This document shows, piece by piece, positions 13,876 to 22,928 of a stretch of 32,096 nt of DNA. The translations under genes were made by a program, and so were the position numbers. Under the pieces are notes generated by a model that did no database searches, was not told where the DNA came from, and worked only from the letters and a program-made list of their open reading frames with translations. Location: NCBI GenBank assembly GCA_017468115.1, contig JAFUJS010000018.1, positions 1 through 32,096 of the forward strand, written 5' to 3'. The stretch is from Clostridia bacterium (GTDB taxonomy: Bacteria; Bacillota_A; Clostridia; Oscillospirales; CAG-272). The number at the start of each line of letters is the position of its first letter. Positions within the stretch are counted from its first letter, which is position 1.

Positions 13876-15537
13876 ATGATTAAAGAAAAAATAGTTGACG
13901 GCGCTCATAATGCCCCTCACCGTTCTCTTTATAAGGCGCTTGGTCTTACCAAGGAGGAAATGTCAAGACCTCTTATCGGTATCGTAAGCTCTTATAACGA
14001 GATCGTACCGGGACATATGAACCTCGATAAAATTACAGAAGCCGTTAGGCTTGGCGTTGCAATGGCAGGGGGAACACCGATTATGTTCCCTGCAATTGCC
14101 GTTTGCGACGGTATTGCTATGGGCCACGTGGGTATGAAATACTCTCTTGTTACAAGAGACCTGATTGCAGACTCCACCGAGGCAATGGTTATGGCTCATG
14201 GCTTTGACGGTCTTGTTATGATTCCAAACTGCGATAAAAACGTGCCAGGACTTTTGATGGCGGCGGCAAGGCTTAACATTCCAACTGTATTTGTAAGCGG
14301 CGGACCAATGCTTGCAGGTAGAGTGGATGGCAAAAAGAGAAGCCTTTCTGCAATGTTTGAGGCGGTTGGCTCATATAAGGCAGGCAAAATTGACGAAGAA
14401 AAGCTTTGCGAATTTGAAAACAAGGCTTGTCCTACCTGTGGCTCCTGCTCAGGTATGTATACAGCAAACTCTATGAACTGCTTGACCGAGGTTCTCGGTA
14501 TGGGTCTTCGTGGCAACGGCACAATTCCGGCAGTATATTCTGCCAGAATTGAGCTTGCAAAGCACGCAGGCATGCAGGTTATGGAGCTTGTTAAAAAGAA
14601 CATAAGACCAAGAGATATTATGACCGAGGCAGCAATTAAGAATGCAATTACTGCAGATATGGCTCTCGGCTGCTCAACAAACAGTATGCTTCACTTGCCG
14701 GCTATCGCAAATGAGTGCGGTGTTAAATTTGACCTTGATTATGTAAATGTAATCAGCGAAAAAACACCAAACCTTTGCCACCTTGCCCCTGCAGGCCCAA
14801 CCTATATGGAGGACCTAAACGAGGCAGGCGGAGTTTACGCAGTTTTGAAGGAGCTTACAAAGCTAAATCTTCTTGACACAAGCGTTATGACTGTAACAGG
14901 CAAAACTCTTGGCGAAAACATTGAAAACGCATACAATCTTGACCCCGAAACAATAAGACCGATAGAAAATCCATTTACCAAAACAGGTGGAATTGCCGTT
15001 TTGAAGGGCAACCTTGCTCCTGACGGCTGTGTAGTAAAGAGAAGTGCAGTAGCACCTGAAATGCTTGCACACGAGGGACCTGCAAAGGTATATGAAAGCG
15101 AGGAGGAGGCAATTGCCGCCATCTACGCTGGTAAAATCGTTAAGGGCGATGTTGTAGTAATCCGTTACGAGGGACCAAGCGGTGGACCGGGTATGAGAGA
15201 AATGCTTTCTCCGACCTCTGCAATTGCAGGTATGGGGCTTGATAAGGATGTTGCTCTTATTACAGACGGACGCTTCTCAGGTGCAACAAGAGGCGCCTCA
15301 ATCGGCCACGTTTCTCCTGAAGCGGTTAGCGGTGGCACAATAGCCTACGTTAAGGACGGAGATATAATCTCCATCAATATTCCCGAGTACAAAATTGAGC
15401 TTAAGGTATCAGACGAAGAGCTACAAAAGCGCAAGGCAGAAATGCCAATTAAGCGCAAGGAAAATATCACAGGCTATCTAAAGCGCTACGCACAGATGGT
15501 TTCGTCTGCAGATAAGGGCGCCATCATCAATCGCTAA
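13876..15537 (+). CDS. ilvD: Dihydroxy-acid dehydratase
   Basis: Fe-S enzyme that dehydrates the dihydroxy acids to 2-oxoisovalerate and 2-oxo-3-methylvalerate. The 553-residue length is typical. Cluster-ligand cysteines are visible in PNCDKNVPG (Cys119) and [19 protein letters not shown] (Cys188/191), and Cys77 in [12 protein letters not shown] is the likely third. C-terminal features [12 protein letters not shown] and [20 protein letters not shown] are intact. Ribosome site TAGGAG. It is the last ilv gene before a 260-base stretch rich in hairpins that precedes leuC. Confidence 0.96.
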   Translation: MIKEKIVDGAHNAPHRSLYKALGLTKEEMSRPLIGIVSSYNEIVPGHMNLDKITEAVRLGVAMAGGTPIMFPAIAVCDGIAMGHVGMKYSLVTRDLIADSTEAMVMAHGFDGLVMIPNCDKNVPGLLMAAARLNIPTVFVSGGPMLAGRVDGKKRSLSAMFEAVGSYKAGKIDEEKLCEFENKACPTCGSCSGMYTANSMNCLTEVLGMGLRGNGTIPAVYSARIELAKHAGMQVMELVKKNIRPRDIMTEAAIKNAITADMALGCSTNSMLHLPAIANECGVKFDLDYVNVISEKTPNLCHLAPAGPTYMEDLNEAGGVYAVLKELTKLNLLDTSVMTVTGKTLGENIENAYNLDPETIRPIENPFTKTGGIAVLKGNLAPDGCVVKRSAVAPEMLAHEGPAKVYESEEEAIAAIYAGKIVKGDVVVIRYEGPSGGPGMREMLSPTSAIAGMGLDKDVALITDGRFSGATRGASIGHVSPEAVSGGTIAYVKDGDIISINIPEYKIELKVSDEELQKRKAEMPIKRKENITGYLKRYAQMVSSADKGAIINR

Positions 15538-15649
15538 GGGCGATAAACGTCGAAATACTGCGTTGATCCTCGTGTGCGACCTTGACGTACGCTAAGTACG
15601 TCTACGTCCTCACACTGCGGTGCGCCTTGCCCTTCTCGTTTCTAACCCT
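15537..15649. repeat. Structured hairpin repeat, copy 3 (variant stems)
   Basis: Same layout as the copies at 8259-8456 with different stem sequences. The left end AGGGCGATAAACG roughly pairs with CGTTTCTAACCCT. The outer stem is GTGTG/CACAC (15572-15576/15611-15615), the middle GAC/GTC, and the inner GACGTAC-GCTAA-GTACGTC (15584-15602). Conserved flanks TCCTCGT and CGGTGCGCC remain. It begins at the ilvD stop codon, as copy 1 does at ilvE. Confidence 0.7.
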
Positions 15650-15704
15650 CAGCAGGTTAAGGCTGATAAGCTGTGTATTTTGATATTATTTCGCAGAAAA
15701 ACAA

Positions 15705-15767
15705 AACACCCACCACCTCGGTGGTGGGCAGACCAAAGTGCATTATTGCAAAATAGTGCATTTTGGT
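15705..15767 (+). other. Two intercistronic hairpins before leuC
   Basis: First stem: CCCACCAC-CTCG-GTGGTGGG (15709-15728), eight pairs. Second: ACCAAAGTGCATTATT, GCAA tetraloop, AATAGTGCATTTTGGT (15732-15767), sixteen contiguous pairs with two G-U. Neither is followed by a full T run, so they look more like mRNA processing or stability elements than terminators. No good promoter for leuC is seen here, although GAAAGGA before leuC is a normal ribosome site. Confidence 0.6.
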
Positions 15768-15797
15768 TTGAATTCATTTTGAAAGGAAGATATACTC

Positions 15798-17057
15798 ATG
15801 TCAATGACAATGACTCAAAAGATATTGGCGGCTCATGCAGGGCTTGACCATGTTGAGGCAGGACAGCTCATCCTTGTAAATTTGGATAGAGTGTTGGGTA
15901 ATGATATTACCTCTCCTGTTGCGATTAAGGAGTTTAACAAAATTGGTGTAGACAGTGTTTACGACAAGGAAAAGGTAACCATGGTTATGGACCACTTTGC
16001 ACCAAACAAGGATATAAAGGCGGCAGTTCAATGTAAAATGTGCCGTGATTTCTGTAACGATAAGGAAATTACACATTTCTACGACGTTGGTCGTATGGGA
16101 ATCGAGCACGCTCTTCTTCCCGAGAAGGGACTTGTTGTCTCAGGCGACGTTGTAATCGGCGCAGACTCCCACACCTGCACCTATGGTGCACTTGGCGCAT
16201 TTTCAACAGGTGTCGGCTCAACCGATATGGCTTGCGGTATGGCAACAGGCAAGGCTTGGTTCAAGGTGCCATCTGCTATCAAGTTCGTTCTGAAGGGCAA
16301 GCTTAACAAGTACGTTTCAGGTAAGGACGTTATTCTACATATAATTGGCAAAATCGGCGTTGACGGCGCACTTTACAGGTCAATGGAGTTTGTGGGCGAG
16401 GGTGTTTCCTCTCTTACAATTTACGACCGTCTAACAATTTGCAATATGGCAATTGAGGCTGGCGCTAAAAACGGCATTTTCGAGGTTGATGAGCAAACAA
16501 TTGCTTATATAAAGGACAGAAGCGACAGAGAAATTGTTTCCTACAAGGCAGACGAGGATGCAAAATACGACGAGGTTTATGAAATTGACCTTTCCGAAAT
16601 CAAGTCCACAGTTGCATTCCCACACCTTCCCGAAAACACAAGAACCTTCGACCAGATTCCTGACATTAAAATAGACCAGGTTGTAATCGGCTCCTGCACC
16701 AATGGACAGTACAAGGACATTGAGGAGGCGGCAATGATTCTCAAGGGCAAGAAGGTAGCAAAGAATGTTCGTGCAATTATTATTCCCGCTACGCAGGACA
16801 TTTACCTGAAGGCGGCAGAAAACGGACTTATCAAGATATTTATCGAGGCTGGCTGTGTTGTTTCCACACCAACCTGCGGCCCATGCCTTGGCGGTTATAT
16901 GGGTATTTTGGCGGCAGGCGAAAGAGCAGTTGCCACAACTAACAGAAACTTTGTAGGTCGTATGGGCGATGTTACAAGTGAGGTTTACCTAGCTAGCCCG
17001 GCAGTTGCCGCAGCAAGCGCAATCGCAGGTAAAATCGCAGACCCAAATAACATATAA
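15798..17057 (+). CDS. leuC: 3-isopropylmalate dehydratase, large subunit
   Basis: Aconitase-family subunit carrying the 4Fe-4S cluster; with LeuD it converts 2- to 3-isopropylmalate. The 419-residue length fits the shorter LeuC2/homoaconitase-like type common in anaerobes. Cluster cysteines are Cys300 in GSCTNGQ, and Cys360 and Cys363 in [30 protein letters not shown] (121-141), here given as [15 protein letters not shown], is a family signature. ATG 15798 follows GAAAGGAAG. It is the first gene after the intercistronic hairpins. Its function depends on LeuD, which is interrupted in this sequence. Confidence 0.95.
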   Translation: MSMTMTQKILAAHAGLDHVEAGQLILVNLDRVLGNDITSPVAIKEFNKIGVDSVYDKEKVTMVMDHFAPNKDIKAAVQCKMCRDFCNDKEITHFYDVGRMGIEHALLPEKGLVVSGDVVIGADSHTCTYGALGAFSTGVGSTDMACGMATGKAWFKVPSAIKFVLKGKLNKYVSGKDVILHIIGKIGVDGALYRSMEFVGEGVSSLTIYDRLTICNMAIEAGAKNGIFEVDEQTIAYIKDRSDREIVSYKADEDAKYDEVYEIDLSEIKSTVAFPHLPENTRTFDQIPDIKIDQVVIGSCTNGQYKDIEEAAMILKGKKVAKNVRAIIIPATQDIYLKAAENGLIKIFIEAGCVVSTPTCGPCLGGYMGILAAGERAVATTNRNFVGRMGDVTSEVYLASPAVAAASAIAGKIADPNNI

Positions 17058-17069
17058 GGAGGCAGTATT

Positions 17070-17564
17070 ATGAATTTTACAGGAAAAGCTATCAAATACG
17101 GCGATAATGTTGACACAGACGTTATAATTCCGGCAAGATATCTGAACACAAGTGATCATAAGGAGCTTGCCTCGCATTGTATGGAGGACCTTGATAAGGA
17201 CTTTACCAAAAGAGTAGAGGCTGGCGACATTATGGTTGCGGGGGACAACTTCGGCTGCGGCTCCTCATGAGAGCATGCGCCAATTGCTATTAAGGCAAGC
17301 GGTATTTCCCTGGTAATTGCAAATACCTTTGCAAGAATTTTTTATCGTAACGCAATCAATATCGGTCTTGCTATTTTGGAATGCCCGGAGGCAGTTGCTA
17401 ATATCAGCGACGGCGACAAGGTAGAGGCAGACCTGGACAACGGAATTATTTATAATCGCACCACAGGAAAGAGCTTCAAGACTCAACCATTCCCTGAGTT
17501 TATTCAAAGAATAATCCAAAATGGCGGACTTATTGAAAGCATCAAAAAGGGCGAGCTTAACTAA
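17070..17564 (+). pseudogene. leuD: 3-isopropylmalate dehydratase, small subunit, interrupted by an in-frame TGA
   Basis: The full frame of 164 codons has the normal LeuD2 length and reads [19 protein letters not shown] to [20 protein letters not shown]. Codon 67 (17268-17270) is TGA, splitting it into 66 and 97 codons in one frame. The flanks are DNFGCGSS before and [11 protein letters not shown] after, so TGA stands exactly where LeuD/aconitase-swivel proteins have the Arg of GCGSSREHAP, which contacts substrate. A single change from CGA or AGA explains it. Codons on both sides look under normal selection, so the mutation is recent, an assembly error, or a recoded codon. Recoding is unlikely: several genes here end at TGA and no convincing SECIS hairpin follows. 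Ribosome site AAGGAGG lies before ATG 17070. Confidence 0.9.
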
Positions 17565-17577
17565 AGAGGAAACAAAA

Positions 17578-18645
17578 ATGAACTACAATATAGCATTACT
17601 AAAGGGCGATGGCATCGGTCCTGAAATCGTTGATAGTGCCACAAGAGTTTTAGAGGTTATCGGCAAAAAGTACGGACACGTGTTTAATTTTACCCCATAT
17701 TTAATAGGTGGCTCAGCTATTGATGCTACCGGTATGCCACTACCACAGGAAACAGTTGAGGGCTGTCTTGCGGCTGATAGTGTTCTCCTTGGTGCAGTTG
17801 GCGGACCAAAGTGGGACACACTCCCAGGTAACCAAAGACCGGAAAAGGCTCTTTTGGGCATTCGTGCCGCAATGGAGCTGTTTACAAACCTTCGTCCGGC
17901 AAAGCTTTACCCCGCACTTAAGGGCGAGTGCCCTCTTCGTGAGGACATTGTTGAAAACGGCTTCGACATTATGATTGTACGTGAGCTCACAGGCGGTATT
18001 TACTTTGGCGAGCGTGGTATGAGACAGGGTCAATATGGCGAGGAGGCGTACGATACAGAATGCTACTCCCGTATGGAAATTGAAAGAATTGCCAAGGTTG
18101 CATACGAAACCGCAAGAAAGAGAAGAGGTAAGCTTATCAGCATTGATAAGGCAAACGTGCTTGAAAGCTCCCGTCTTTGGAGGAAAATCGTTCACGAAAT
18201 GGAACAGACCTACCCGGATGTAGAGTGCAAGGATATGCTTGTAGACAATGCGGCAATGCAGCTTGTTCGCAACCCTGCACAGTTTGACGTTATCGTTACA
18301 TCTAATATGTTTGGCGACATTCTTTCCGACGAGGCTTCACAAATCACAGGCTCCATCGGTATGCTCCCATCAGCATCCTTAGGCAACACCACAAGAGGCC
18401 TTTACGAGCCTATTCACGGCTCTGCACCCGATATTGCAGGCAAGAATATTGCAAACCCAATCGCAACAATTCTCTCCGCCGCTATGATGCTACTATATTC
18501 CTTCGACCTTAAGGAGGAGAGCGAGGCAATTGTAAATGCAGTTGACAAGGTTTTGGAGGCTGGTTACAGAACAGCAGACCTTGCTCACGGTGGAGAATAC
18601 CTAACAACCACAGAAATCACAGACAAAATTATCGAGAATATTTAA
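17578..18645 (+). CDS. leuB: 3-isopropylmalate dehydrogenase
   Basis: NAD-dependent oxidative decarboxylation of 3-isopropylmalate to 2-oxoisocaproate, the last leucine-specific step. The start is ATG 17578 with AAAGAGG eight bases before; the ATG at 17521 lies within leuD and would add 19 residues upstream of the conserved [17 protein letters not shown] start. 355 residues, usual for LeuB. Motifs: [33 protein letters not shown], then [18 protein letters not shown] and [14 protein letters not shown]. Thirteen bases separate it from leuD. The next ATG follows its stop after three bases. Confidence 0.96.
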   Translation: MNYNIALLKGDGIGPEIVDSATRVLEVIGKKYGHVFNFTPYLIGGSAIDATGMPLPQETVEGCLAADSVLLGAVGGPKWDTLPGNQRPEKALLGIRAAMELFTNLRPAKLYPALKGECPLREDIVENGFDIMIVRELTGGIYFGERGMRQGQYGEEAYDTECYSRMEIERIAKVAYETARKRRGKLISIDKANVLESSRLWRKIVHEMEQTYPDVECKDMLVDNAAMQLVRNPAQFDVIVTSNMFGDILSDEASQITGSIGMLPSASLGNTTRGLYEPIHGSAPDIAGKNIANPIATILSAAMMLLYSFDLKEESEAIVNAVDKVLEAGYRTADLAHGGEYLTTTEITDKIIENI

Positions 18646-18648
18646 GCT

Positions 18649-19824
18649 ATGTCAAAGGTTACAGATGTTTACACAAGCCTGTGCCTGCTTAGCGTTTTTA
18701 GAGGTCTTTTGGACAAAAAGCTCTTCAAGGATTTTATGTCCTATTGCGAGGAAAACGATCCTAAAATCAAGCTGAAACGGTATGGCGAGCTTGTGGCAGA
18801 AATTTATAAAAATGGCGCAAATCTGGCGGGGAGTGTACGAAAATACCTCTTCGAGGACGAAAATGTGTTCGTTGTTGCCACCTCAAAGGGACAGGAAATT
18901 TCTCCTGTTGTGAAAAGAAGCGTGGAGAAGGAGCTAAACGCACTTTCGGAATTTGCTTCACTAACAGCCAGCTCCTTCAAAATTGATATGGGCACAAAGG
19001 CAACCCTACCGGAATATGAAACAGAGGCTGTCAACCTCAAAAAGGAATACGACTCTCGCCTTTCAAGCATAGACAAGTATGGCTATGGTATCTTTGCGTC
19101 CTATGGTATGTTCTCCGTTGGAGAAAACGGCGAGATTATACCGATTATGTCAGCAGATAAAATTTCTCTTGATAGCTTTGTCGGCTATCACGAGGAAAGA
19201 CAAAGGGTTATTGATAACACCCTAGCATTTCTCTCAGGCAAGCCTGCCGCAAACATTTTGCTTTACGGCGATGCCGGTACAGGTAAGTCTTCAACAGTCA
19301 AGGCTGTTGTTAACCACCTGTTCGACAGGGGCCTGCGCCTTGTGGAAATCAGAAAAAATCAATTGCTCCTGCTCCCGAAAATTATGGGAGAAATCAGCAA
19401 AAACCCACTTAAATTCATAATCTTTATTGACGACCTTTCCTTTAATCAAAACGACGATAGCTTTAGCATGCTTAAGGCGACCCTAGAGGGCTCTGCATCT
19501 GCAAAGGCAAGCAATGCCGTTATATACGCAACAAGCAATCGCCGTCATATTGTAAAGGAAAGCTTTGGAGACAGAGAAGGCTCCGACATTCATAGAAACG
19601 ACACCGTGCAGGAGACCCTTTCCTTGTCAGAGCGCTTTGGCCTTACCGTTTTGTTTGGCAAGCCGAACAAGCTGCTTTACCTCGAGATAGTAAACGAGCT
19701 TGCCCAGCGTGCAGGCATAACAATGGATAAGACAGAGCTTGAAACCAAGGCAGAGGCGTTTGCCCTGAATCGTGGCTACCGTTCTGCAAGATGCGCAGAG
19801 CAATTTATAGATAGCTTAATCTAA
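18649..19824 (+). CDS. DUF815-family AAA-type ATPase
   Basis: 391 residues, cytosolic. It has a Walker A loop GDAGTGKSST (207-216), Walker B FIIFIDDLSF (Asp261/Asp262), a sensor-like VIYATSNRRHIV, and ends ALNRGYRSARCAEQFID. This arrangement is that of DUF815 (PF05673), a stand-alone AAA-like ATPase of unknown function. The N-terminal 190 residues show no recognised domain. The ATG comes three bases after the leuB stop and its ribosome site (GAGAA) is weak, so it is probably translated by coupling with leuB. Its place inside a leucine/isoleucine operon may be chance or may mean a role in enzyme maturation; the sequence does not decide. Confidence 0.88.
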   Translation: MSKVTDVYTSLCLLSVFRGLLDKKLFKDFMSYCEENDPKIKLKRYGELVAEIYKNGANLAGSVRKYLFEDENVFVVATSKGQEISPVVKRSVEKELNALSEFASLTASSFKIDMGTKATLPEYETEAVNLKKEYDSRLSSIDKYGYGIFASYGMFSVGENGEIIPIMSADKISLDSFVGYHEERQRVIDNTLAFLSGKPAANILLYGDAGTGKSSTVKAVVNHLFDRGLRLVEIRKNQLLLLPKIMGEISKNPLKFIIFIDDLSFNQNDDSFSMLKATLEGSASAKASNAVIYATSNRRHIVKESFGDREGSDIHRNDTVQETLSLSERFGLTVLFGKPNKLLYLEIVNELAQRAGITMDKTELETKAEAFALNRGYRSARCAEQFIDSLI

Positions 19825-19840
19825 AATTAGTGAGGAATAT

Positions 19841-21034
19841 ATGTTGACTATTGATAATGTGTATCGTGCAAGCTACGCCCTGAAGGACGTTGTTCGCAAA
19901 ACCGATATTATCTACGCTCCAAAGCTCAAAAAGGGCGCAGAGCTTTACCTGAAAACAGAGAACCTTCAAACAACAGGCTCATTCAAGGTAAGAGGCTCAT
20001 ATTACAAAATATCTACACTCTCTGCCGAGGAAAAAGCTCGTGGTGTAATTGCTTGCTCAGCAGGCAACCACGCACAGGGTGTGGCTCTTGCCGCCCAGAA
20101 AAACGGAATTAAGGCGGTAATCTGCCTGCCGGACGGAGCACCGATTTCCAAGATTGAGGCTACAAAAAGCTATGGCGCAGAGGTTTGTCTTGTAGAGGGC
20201 GTTTATGATGATGCATACAAAAAGGCTCTTGAATTAAGAGACGAAATGGGATACAGCTTCATCCACCCATTTGACGATGAGGATGTTATAGCAGGTCAGG
20301 GCACAATTGCTCTCGAGCTTATCGAGCAGCTTCCGGACCTTGACGCAGTTATAGTTCCCGTTGGCGGTGGCGGACTTATTTCCGGTATTGCCTTTACCCT
20401 GAAGACACTTAACCCTCGTGTTAAGGTTTACGGTGTACAGTCGGCTGGTGCTCCATCTATGTACAATTCCGTTAAGGACGGCAAAATTGAGGAGCTTCCA
20501 AGCGTTTCCACAATCGCAGACGGTATAGCAGTTAAAAAGCCCGGCAATCTTACATATGAGCTTTGCTCAGAATACGTTGACGAAATAGTAACTGTTACAG
20601 ACGACGAAATCTCTGCAGCTATTCTTGCTCTTATGGAGCAGCAAAAGCTTGTTACAGAGGGTGCGGGCGCTATTGCAGTTGCTGCCGCAATGTTTGACAA
20701 AATCGACATAGCCGGCAAAAAGACAGTTTGCCTGCTTTCCGGCGGTAATATTGACGTTACAATTCTTTCAAGAGTAATTAAGCGCGGTCTTTTGATGTCA
20801 GGCAGAACAGCACAGCTTATGATTGAGCTTGTTGATAAGCCGGGTCAGCTCAAAAACGTTTCAAGAATTATCGCAGACCTTGGCGGTAATGTTACATCTG
20901 TTCATCATGAAAGAGCAAACGAAGGCTCTGACGTTAACGGCTGCTACCTGAGAATAGTTATGGAAACAAGAAACTTTGAGCATATTGAGCAAATCAAAAA
21001 GGGGCTTACCGATTTTGGCTTTAAGCTAATCTAA
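19841..21034 (+). CDS. ilvA: Threonine ammonia-lyase (threonine dehydratase) with ACT-like domain
   Basis: PLP enzyme that converts threonine to 2-oxobutyrate and ammonia, supplying isoleucine synthesis. 397 residues: the catalytic domain has Lys49 in TTGSFKVRGSYY, SAGNHAQGVA (73-82) and the glycine loop PVGGGGLISG (173-182). From about residue 320, TAQLMIELVDKPGQLKNV begins a single C-terminal ACT-like domain, the form found in TdcB/IlvA1C-type proteins (TIGR01127). Placement with ilvBNCD and ridA points to biosynthesis rather than catabolism. AGTGAGGA precedes the ATG. The gene is also often called tdcB. Confidence 0.93.
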   Translation: MLTIDNVYRASYALKDVVRKTDIIYAPKLKKGAELYLKTENLQTTGSFKVRGSYYKISTLSAEEKARGVIACSAGNHAQGVALAAQKNGIKAVICLPDGAPISKIEATKSYGAEVCLVEGVYDDAYKKALELRDEMGYSFIHPFDDEDVIAGQGTIALELIEQLPDLDAVIVPVGGGGLISGIAFTLKTLNPRVKVYGVQSAGAPSMYNSVKDGKIEELPSVSTIADGIAVKKPGNLTYELCSEYVDEIVTVTDDEISAAILALMEQQKLVTEGAGAIAVAAAMFDKIDIAGKKTVCLLSGGNIDVTILSRVIKRGLLMSGRTAQLMIELVDKPGQLKNVSRIIADLGGNVTSVHHERANEGSDVNGCYLRIVMETRNFEHIEQIKKGLTDFGFKLI

Positions 21035-21044
21035 GGAGAAAATT

Positions 21045-21419
21045 ATGTTAAAGAAAATCGCAACAGATAAGGCACCGGGTGCTATCGGTCCATATTCACA
21101 GGCAATCGTTTGCGGAGATATGGTATACACATCCGGTCAAATTGCAATCAATCCGGAGACAGGAAGCATTGATGGCACTAATATAGTAGAGCAAACAGAG
21201 CAGGTTATGAAAAACCTTGGCGCTGTATTAGAGGCGGCAGGCACAAGCTTTGAAAACGCAGTAAAAACCACCTGCTTCCTTTACGATATGAACGACTTTG
21301 GCGCATTCAATGAAATTTACGGAAAATACTTTACCTCAAAGCCGGCAAGAAGCTGTGTAGCAGTAAAGACTCTTCCTAAAAATGTGCTTGTAGAGGTTGA
21401 GGTTATTGCAAAAATCTAA
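21045..21419 (+). CDS. ridA: RidA family enamine/imine deaminase
   Basis: 124-residue trimeric YjgF/YER057c/UK114 protein. It hydrolyses the reactive enamine/imine intermediates released by threonine and serine dehydratases, protecting PLP enzymes such as IlvE. Family residues are intact: GPYSQAIVCGD, YTSGQIAI, and Arg102 in KPARSCVAVKTLPKNVLVEVE, which binds the substrate carboxylate. It lies ten bases behind ilvA with TAAGGAG as ribosome site, so producer and detoxifier of the intermediate are made together. Last gene of the T-box operon. Confidence 0.95.
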   Translation: MLKKIATDKAPGAIGPYSQAIVCGDMVYTSGQIAINPETGSIDGTNIVEQTEQVMKNLGAVLEAAGTSFENAVKTTCFLYDMNDFGAFNEIYGKYFTSKPARSCVAVKTLPKNVLVEVEVIAKI

Positions 21420-21421
21420 CA

Positions 21422-21449
21422 TAAAGGGCTCGTTTTTTGAGCCTTTTTT
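21422..21449 (+). terminator. Terminator of the leuA-ridA operon
   Basis: AAAGGGCTC, GTTTTTT loop, GAGCC then T6. GGCTC (21427-21431) pairs with GAGCC (21439-21443), and the A/T runs extend the stem. Confidence 0.88.
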
Positions 21450-21468
21450 ATTATTTATATAATAACTA

Positions 21469-21497
21469 TTGACAATCAAAAATAAAAGTATTATAAT
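21469..21497 (+). promoter_or_regulatory. Promoter of the his operon
   Basis: TTGACA (21469-21474), 17 bases, TATAAT (21492-21497): exact consensus. Transcription would start near 21504, inside the operator palindrome. Confidence 0.92.
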
Positions 21498-21498
21498 A

Positions 21499-21514
21499 TT
21501 TTAGTACACTAAAG
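21499..21514 (+). promoter_or_regulatory. Candidate HisR operator (autoregulation)
   Basis: TTTAGT-AC-ACTAAA (21500-21513) is palindromic with six-base arms and lies over the predicted transcription start, directly behind the -10 box. The first gene downstream encodes the TrpR-family regulator, so self-repression is the simplest reading. The palindrome is shared with the ilvE promoter. Confidence 0.75.
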
Positions 21515-21551
21515 CGTTAAAACACAAGGTAACGAAAGCGAGGTTATAAAA

Positions 21552-21839
21552 ATGAGCAAGATGCATACTAAAGAGGTTGATCAGCTTTTTGAGGCAATTC
21601 TTTCATTGAATAGCATAGAAGAGTGCTATAAGTTCTTCGAGGACGCATGCACAATTAAAGAGGTTTTGGAGATTGCTCAAAGACTAAAGGCTGCTAAAAT
21701 GCTTAGAAATGGCGTAAACTATGCAGAAATTACAAAGGAAACTGGTATGAGCACAGCAACCATCAGCCGTGTTAACCGTTGTCTTGAATATGGTGACGGT
21801 GGATACTCAATGGTGCTTGACCGCATATCTAAGGACTAA
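21552..21839 (+). CDS. hisR: TrpR/YerC-family transcriptional regulator (HisR)
   Basis: 95-residue helical DNA-binding protein of the YerC/YecD group related to the tryptophan repressor. The TrpR-like helix-turn-helix spans about residues 56-78 (NYAEITKETGMSTATISRVN), preceded by the core helix CTIKEVLEIAQRLKAAKMLRNG. In Firmicutes this family has been linked to histidine biosynthesis genes and named HisR. It heads the his operon, with a palindrome at its own promoter and three bases to hisZ. Histidine as corepressor is inferred by analogy to TrpR. The start is ATG 21552; AAAGCGAGG upstream serves as ribosome site. Confidence 0.88.
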   Translation: MSKMHTKEVDQLFEAILSLNSIEECYKFFEDACTIKEVLEIAQRLKAAKMLRNGVNYAEITKETGMSTATISRVNRCLEYGDGGYSMVLDRISKD

Positions 21840-21842
21840 GAA

Positions 21843-22925
21843 ATGTTAGACGAAAAGTATCTTAAGAGTGAGGAGAAAATTATTTTCGCCCTTCGCTCTC
21901 TTTATAGTAAATATGGCTACCTGCCATATAAAATGAGCAAGTTTGAGGAATACGACCTCTATGCTAAAAACAAGGAGTTTTTGGTTAGCGACAGCGTTAT
22001 TACCTTTACCGATACAAACGGTAAGCTCCTTGCTCTGAAGCCTGACGTTACACTTTCTATCATCAAAAATGCCACAGAGGCAAGGGGAGTAAAGCAAAAG
22101 GTTTATTACAGCGAAAATGTTTACAGAATTTCTGGTAGCACAAGACAGTATAAGGAAATTATGCAAACAGGTCTTGAGTGTATAGGAGACATCGACCTTT
22201 ACGATGTTTGTGAGGCTGTGTCCCTTTCTGCAAAAAGCCTGGGGGCAATTTCCAAGGACTACGTGCTTGAAATTTCCCATATGGGCATTTTGTCTGCCAT
22301 TCTTGAAAAAATCGGCGGAAATGAGGGCTTTTGCCAAGAGGTAACCGAGTGCATTAAGAAAAAGAGCAGGCACGAGATTTTAGAGTGCTGTGAAAAATAC
22401 GGTATAGATAAGGAGGGCACCGACCTGCTTTGTGAGTTTGTTACCGTATATGGCTGTCCTAAGTCAGTTTTTGAAAGGCTTGACAAAATGGGCATCGGCG
22501 CTCTTACCGATGCAATAGAGGAGCTAAAGGCACTTTGCAGCCTGCTTGAGGGCAAGGCAAATATTCGCCTTGATTTTTCCATTGTAAACGATATGAACTA
22601 TTATAACGGCATCGTGTTTAACGGCTTTATTAAGGGCGTTTGTGAGTGCGTGCTGTTCGGTGGCAGATACGATAAGCTCCTTGCCAAAATGGGCAAGAGC
22701 GGTGGCGGCGTTGGTTTTGCCATTTACACCGACCTGTTAAATGGTCTTAACAAGGAAACAAAGGGCTACGACGTAGATGTTCTTTTGATATATAAGGACA
22801 CAACCCCCTACAAAAAGGTAGAGGATGCCGTAGAGTGGCTTGTTTCACAGGGCAAAACAGTAAGCGCCCAAAAATCAATACCGGATAAATTAAGATACAA
22901 AGAGCTAAAGGAAATGGAGGACTAA
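21843..22925 (+). CDS. hisZ: ATP phosphoribosyltransferase regulatory subunit
   Basis: Catalytically dead paralogue of histidyl-tRNA synthetase that binds short-form HisG and is needed for activity and histidine feedback. 360 residues. The class II synthetase-like core shows LLALKPDVTLSIIKNATE, KVYYSENVYRIS and REYKEIMQTGLECIG-like (here RQYKEIMQTGLECIG), and later FGGRYDKLLAKMG. The anticodon-binding domain of true HisRS is largely missing; the end (YDVDVLLIYKDTTPYKK) is only a short extension. Three bases separate it from hisR and three from hisG. Confidence 0.93.
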   Translation: MLDEKYLKSEEKIIFALRSLYSKYGYLPYKMSKFEEYDLYAKNKEFLVSDSVITFTDTNGKLLALKPDVTLSIIKNATEARGVKQKVYYSENVYRISGSTRQYKEIMQTGLECIGDIDLYDVCEAVSLSAKSLGAISKDYVLEISHMGILSAILEKIGGNEGFCQEVTECIKKKSRHEILECCEKYGIDKEGTDLLCEFVTVYGCPKSVFERLDKMGIGALTDAIEELKALCSLLEGKANIRLDFSIVNDMNYYNGIVFNGFIKGVCECVLFGGRYDKLLAKMGKSGGGVGFAIYTDLLNGLNKETKGYDVDVLLIYKDTTPYKKVEDAVEWLVSQGKTVSAQKSIPDKLRYKELKEMED

Positions 22926-22928
22926 GCC

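Noticed and set aside
17268..17310. Selenocysteine insertion element after the leuD TGA
   Set aside because: Only a few pairs (GCC/GGC) can form close to the TGA, without a stable apical loop; Sec in place of a substrate-binding Arg also makes little chemical sense.
17521..17577. Start of leuB at ATG 17521
   Set aside because: This lies inside leuD; ATG 17578 has AAAGAGG at the right distance and matches the conserved LeuB N-terminus.
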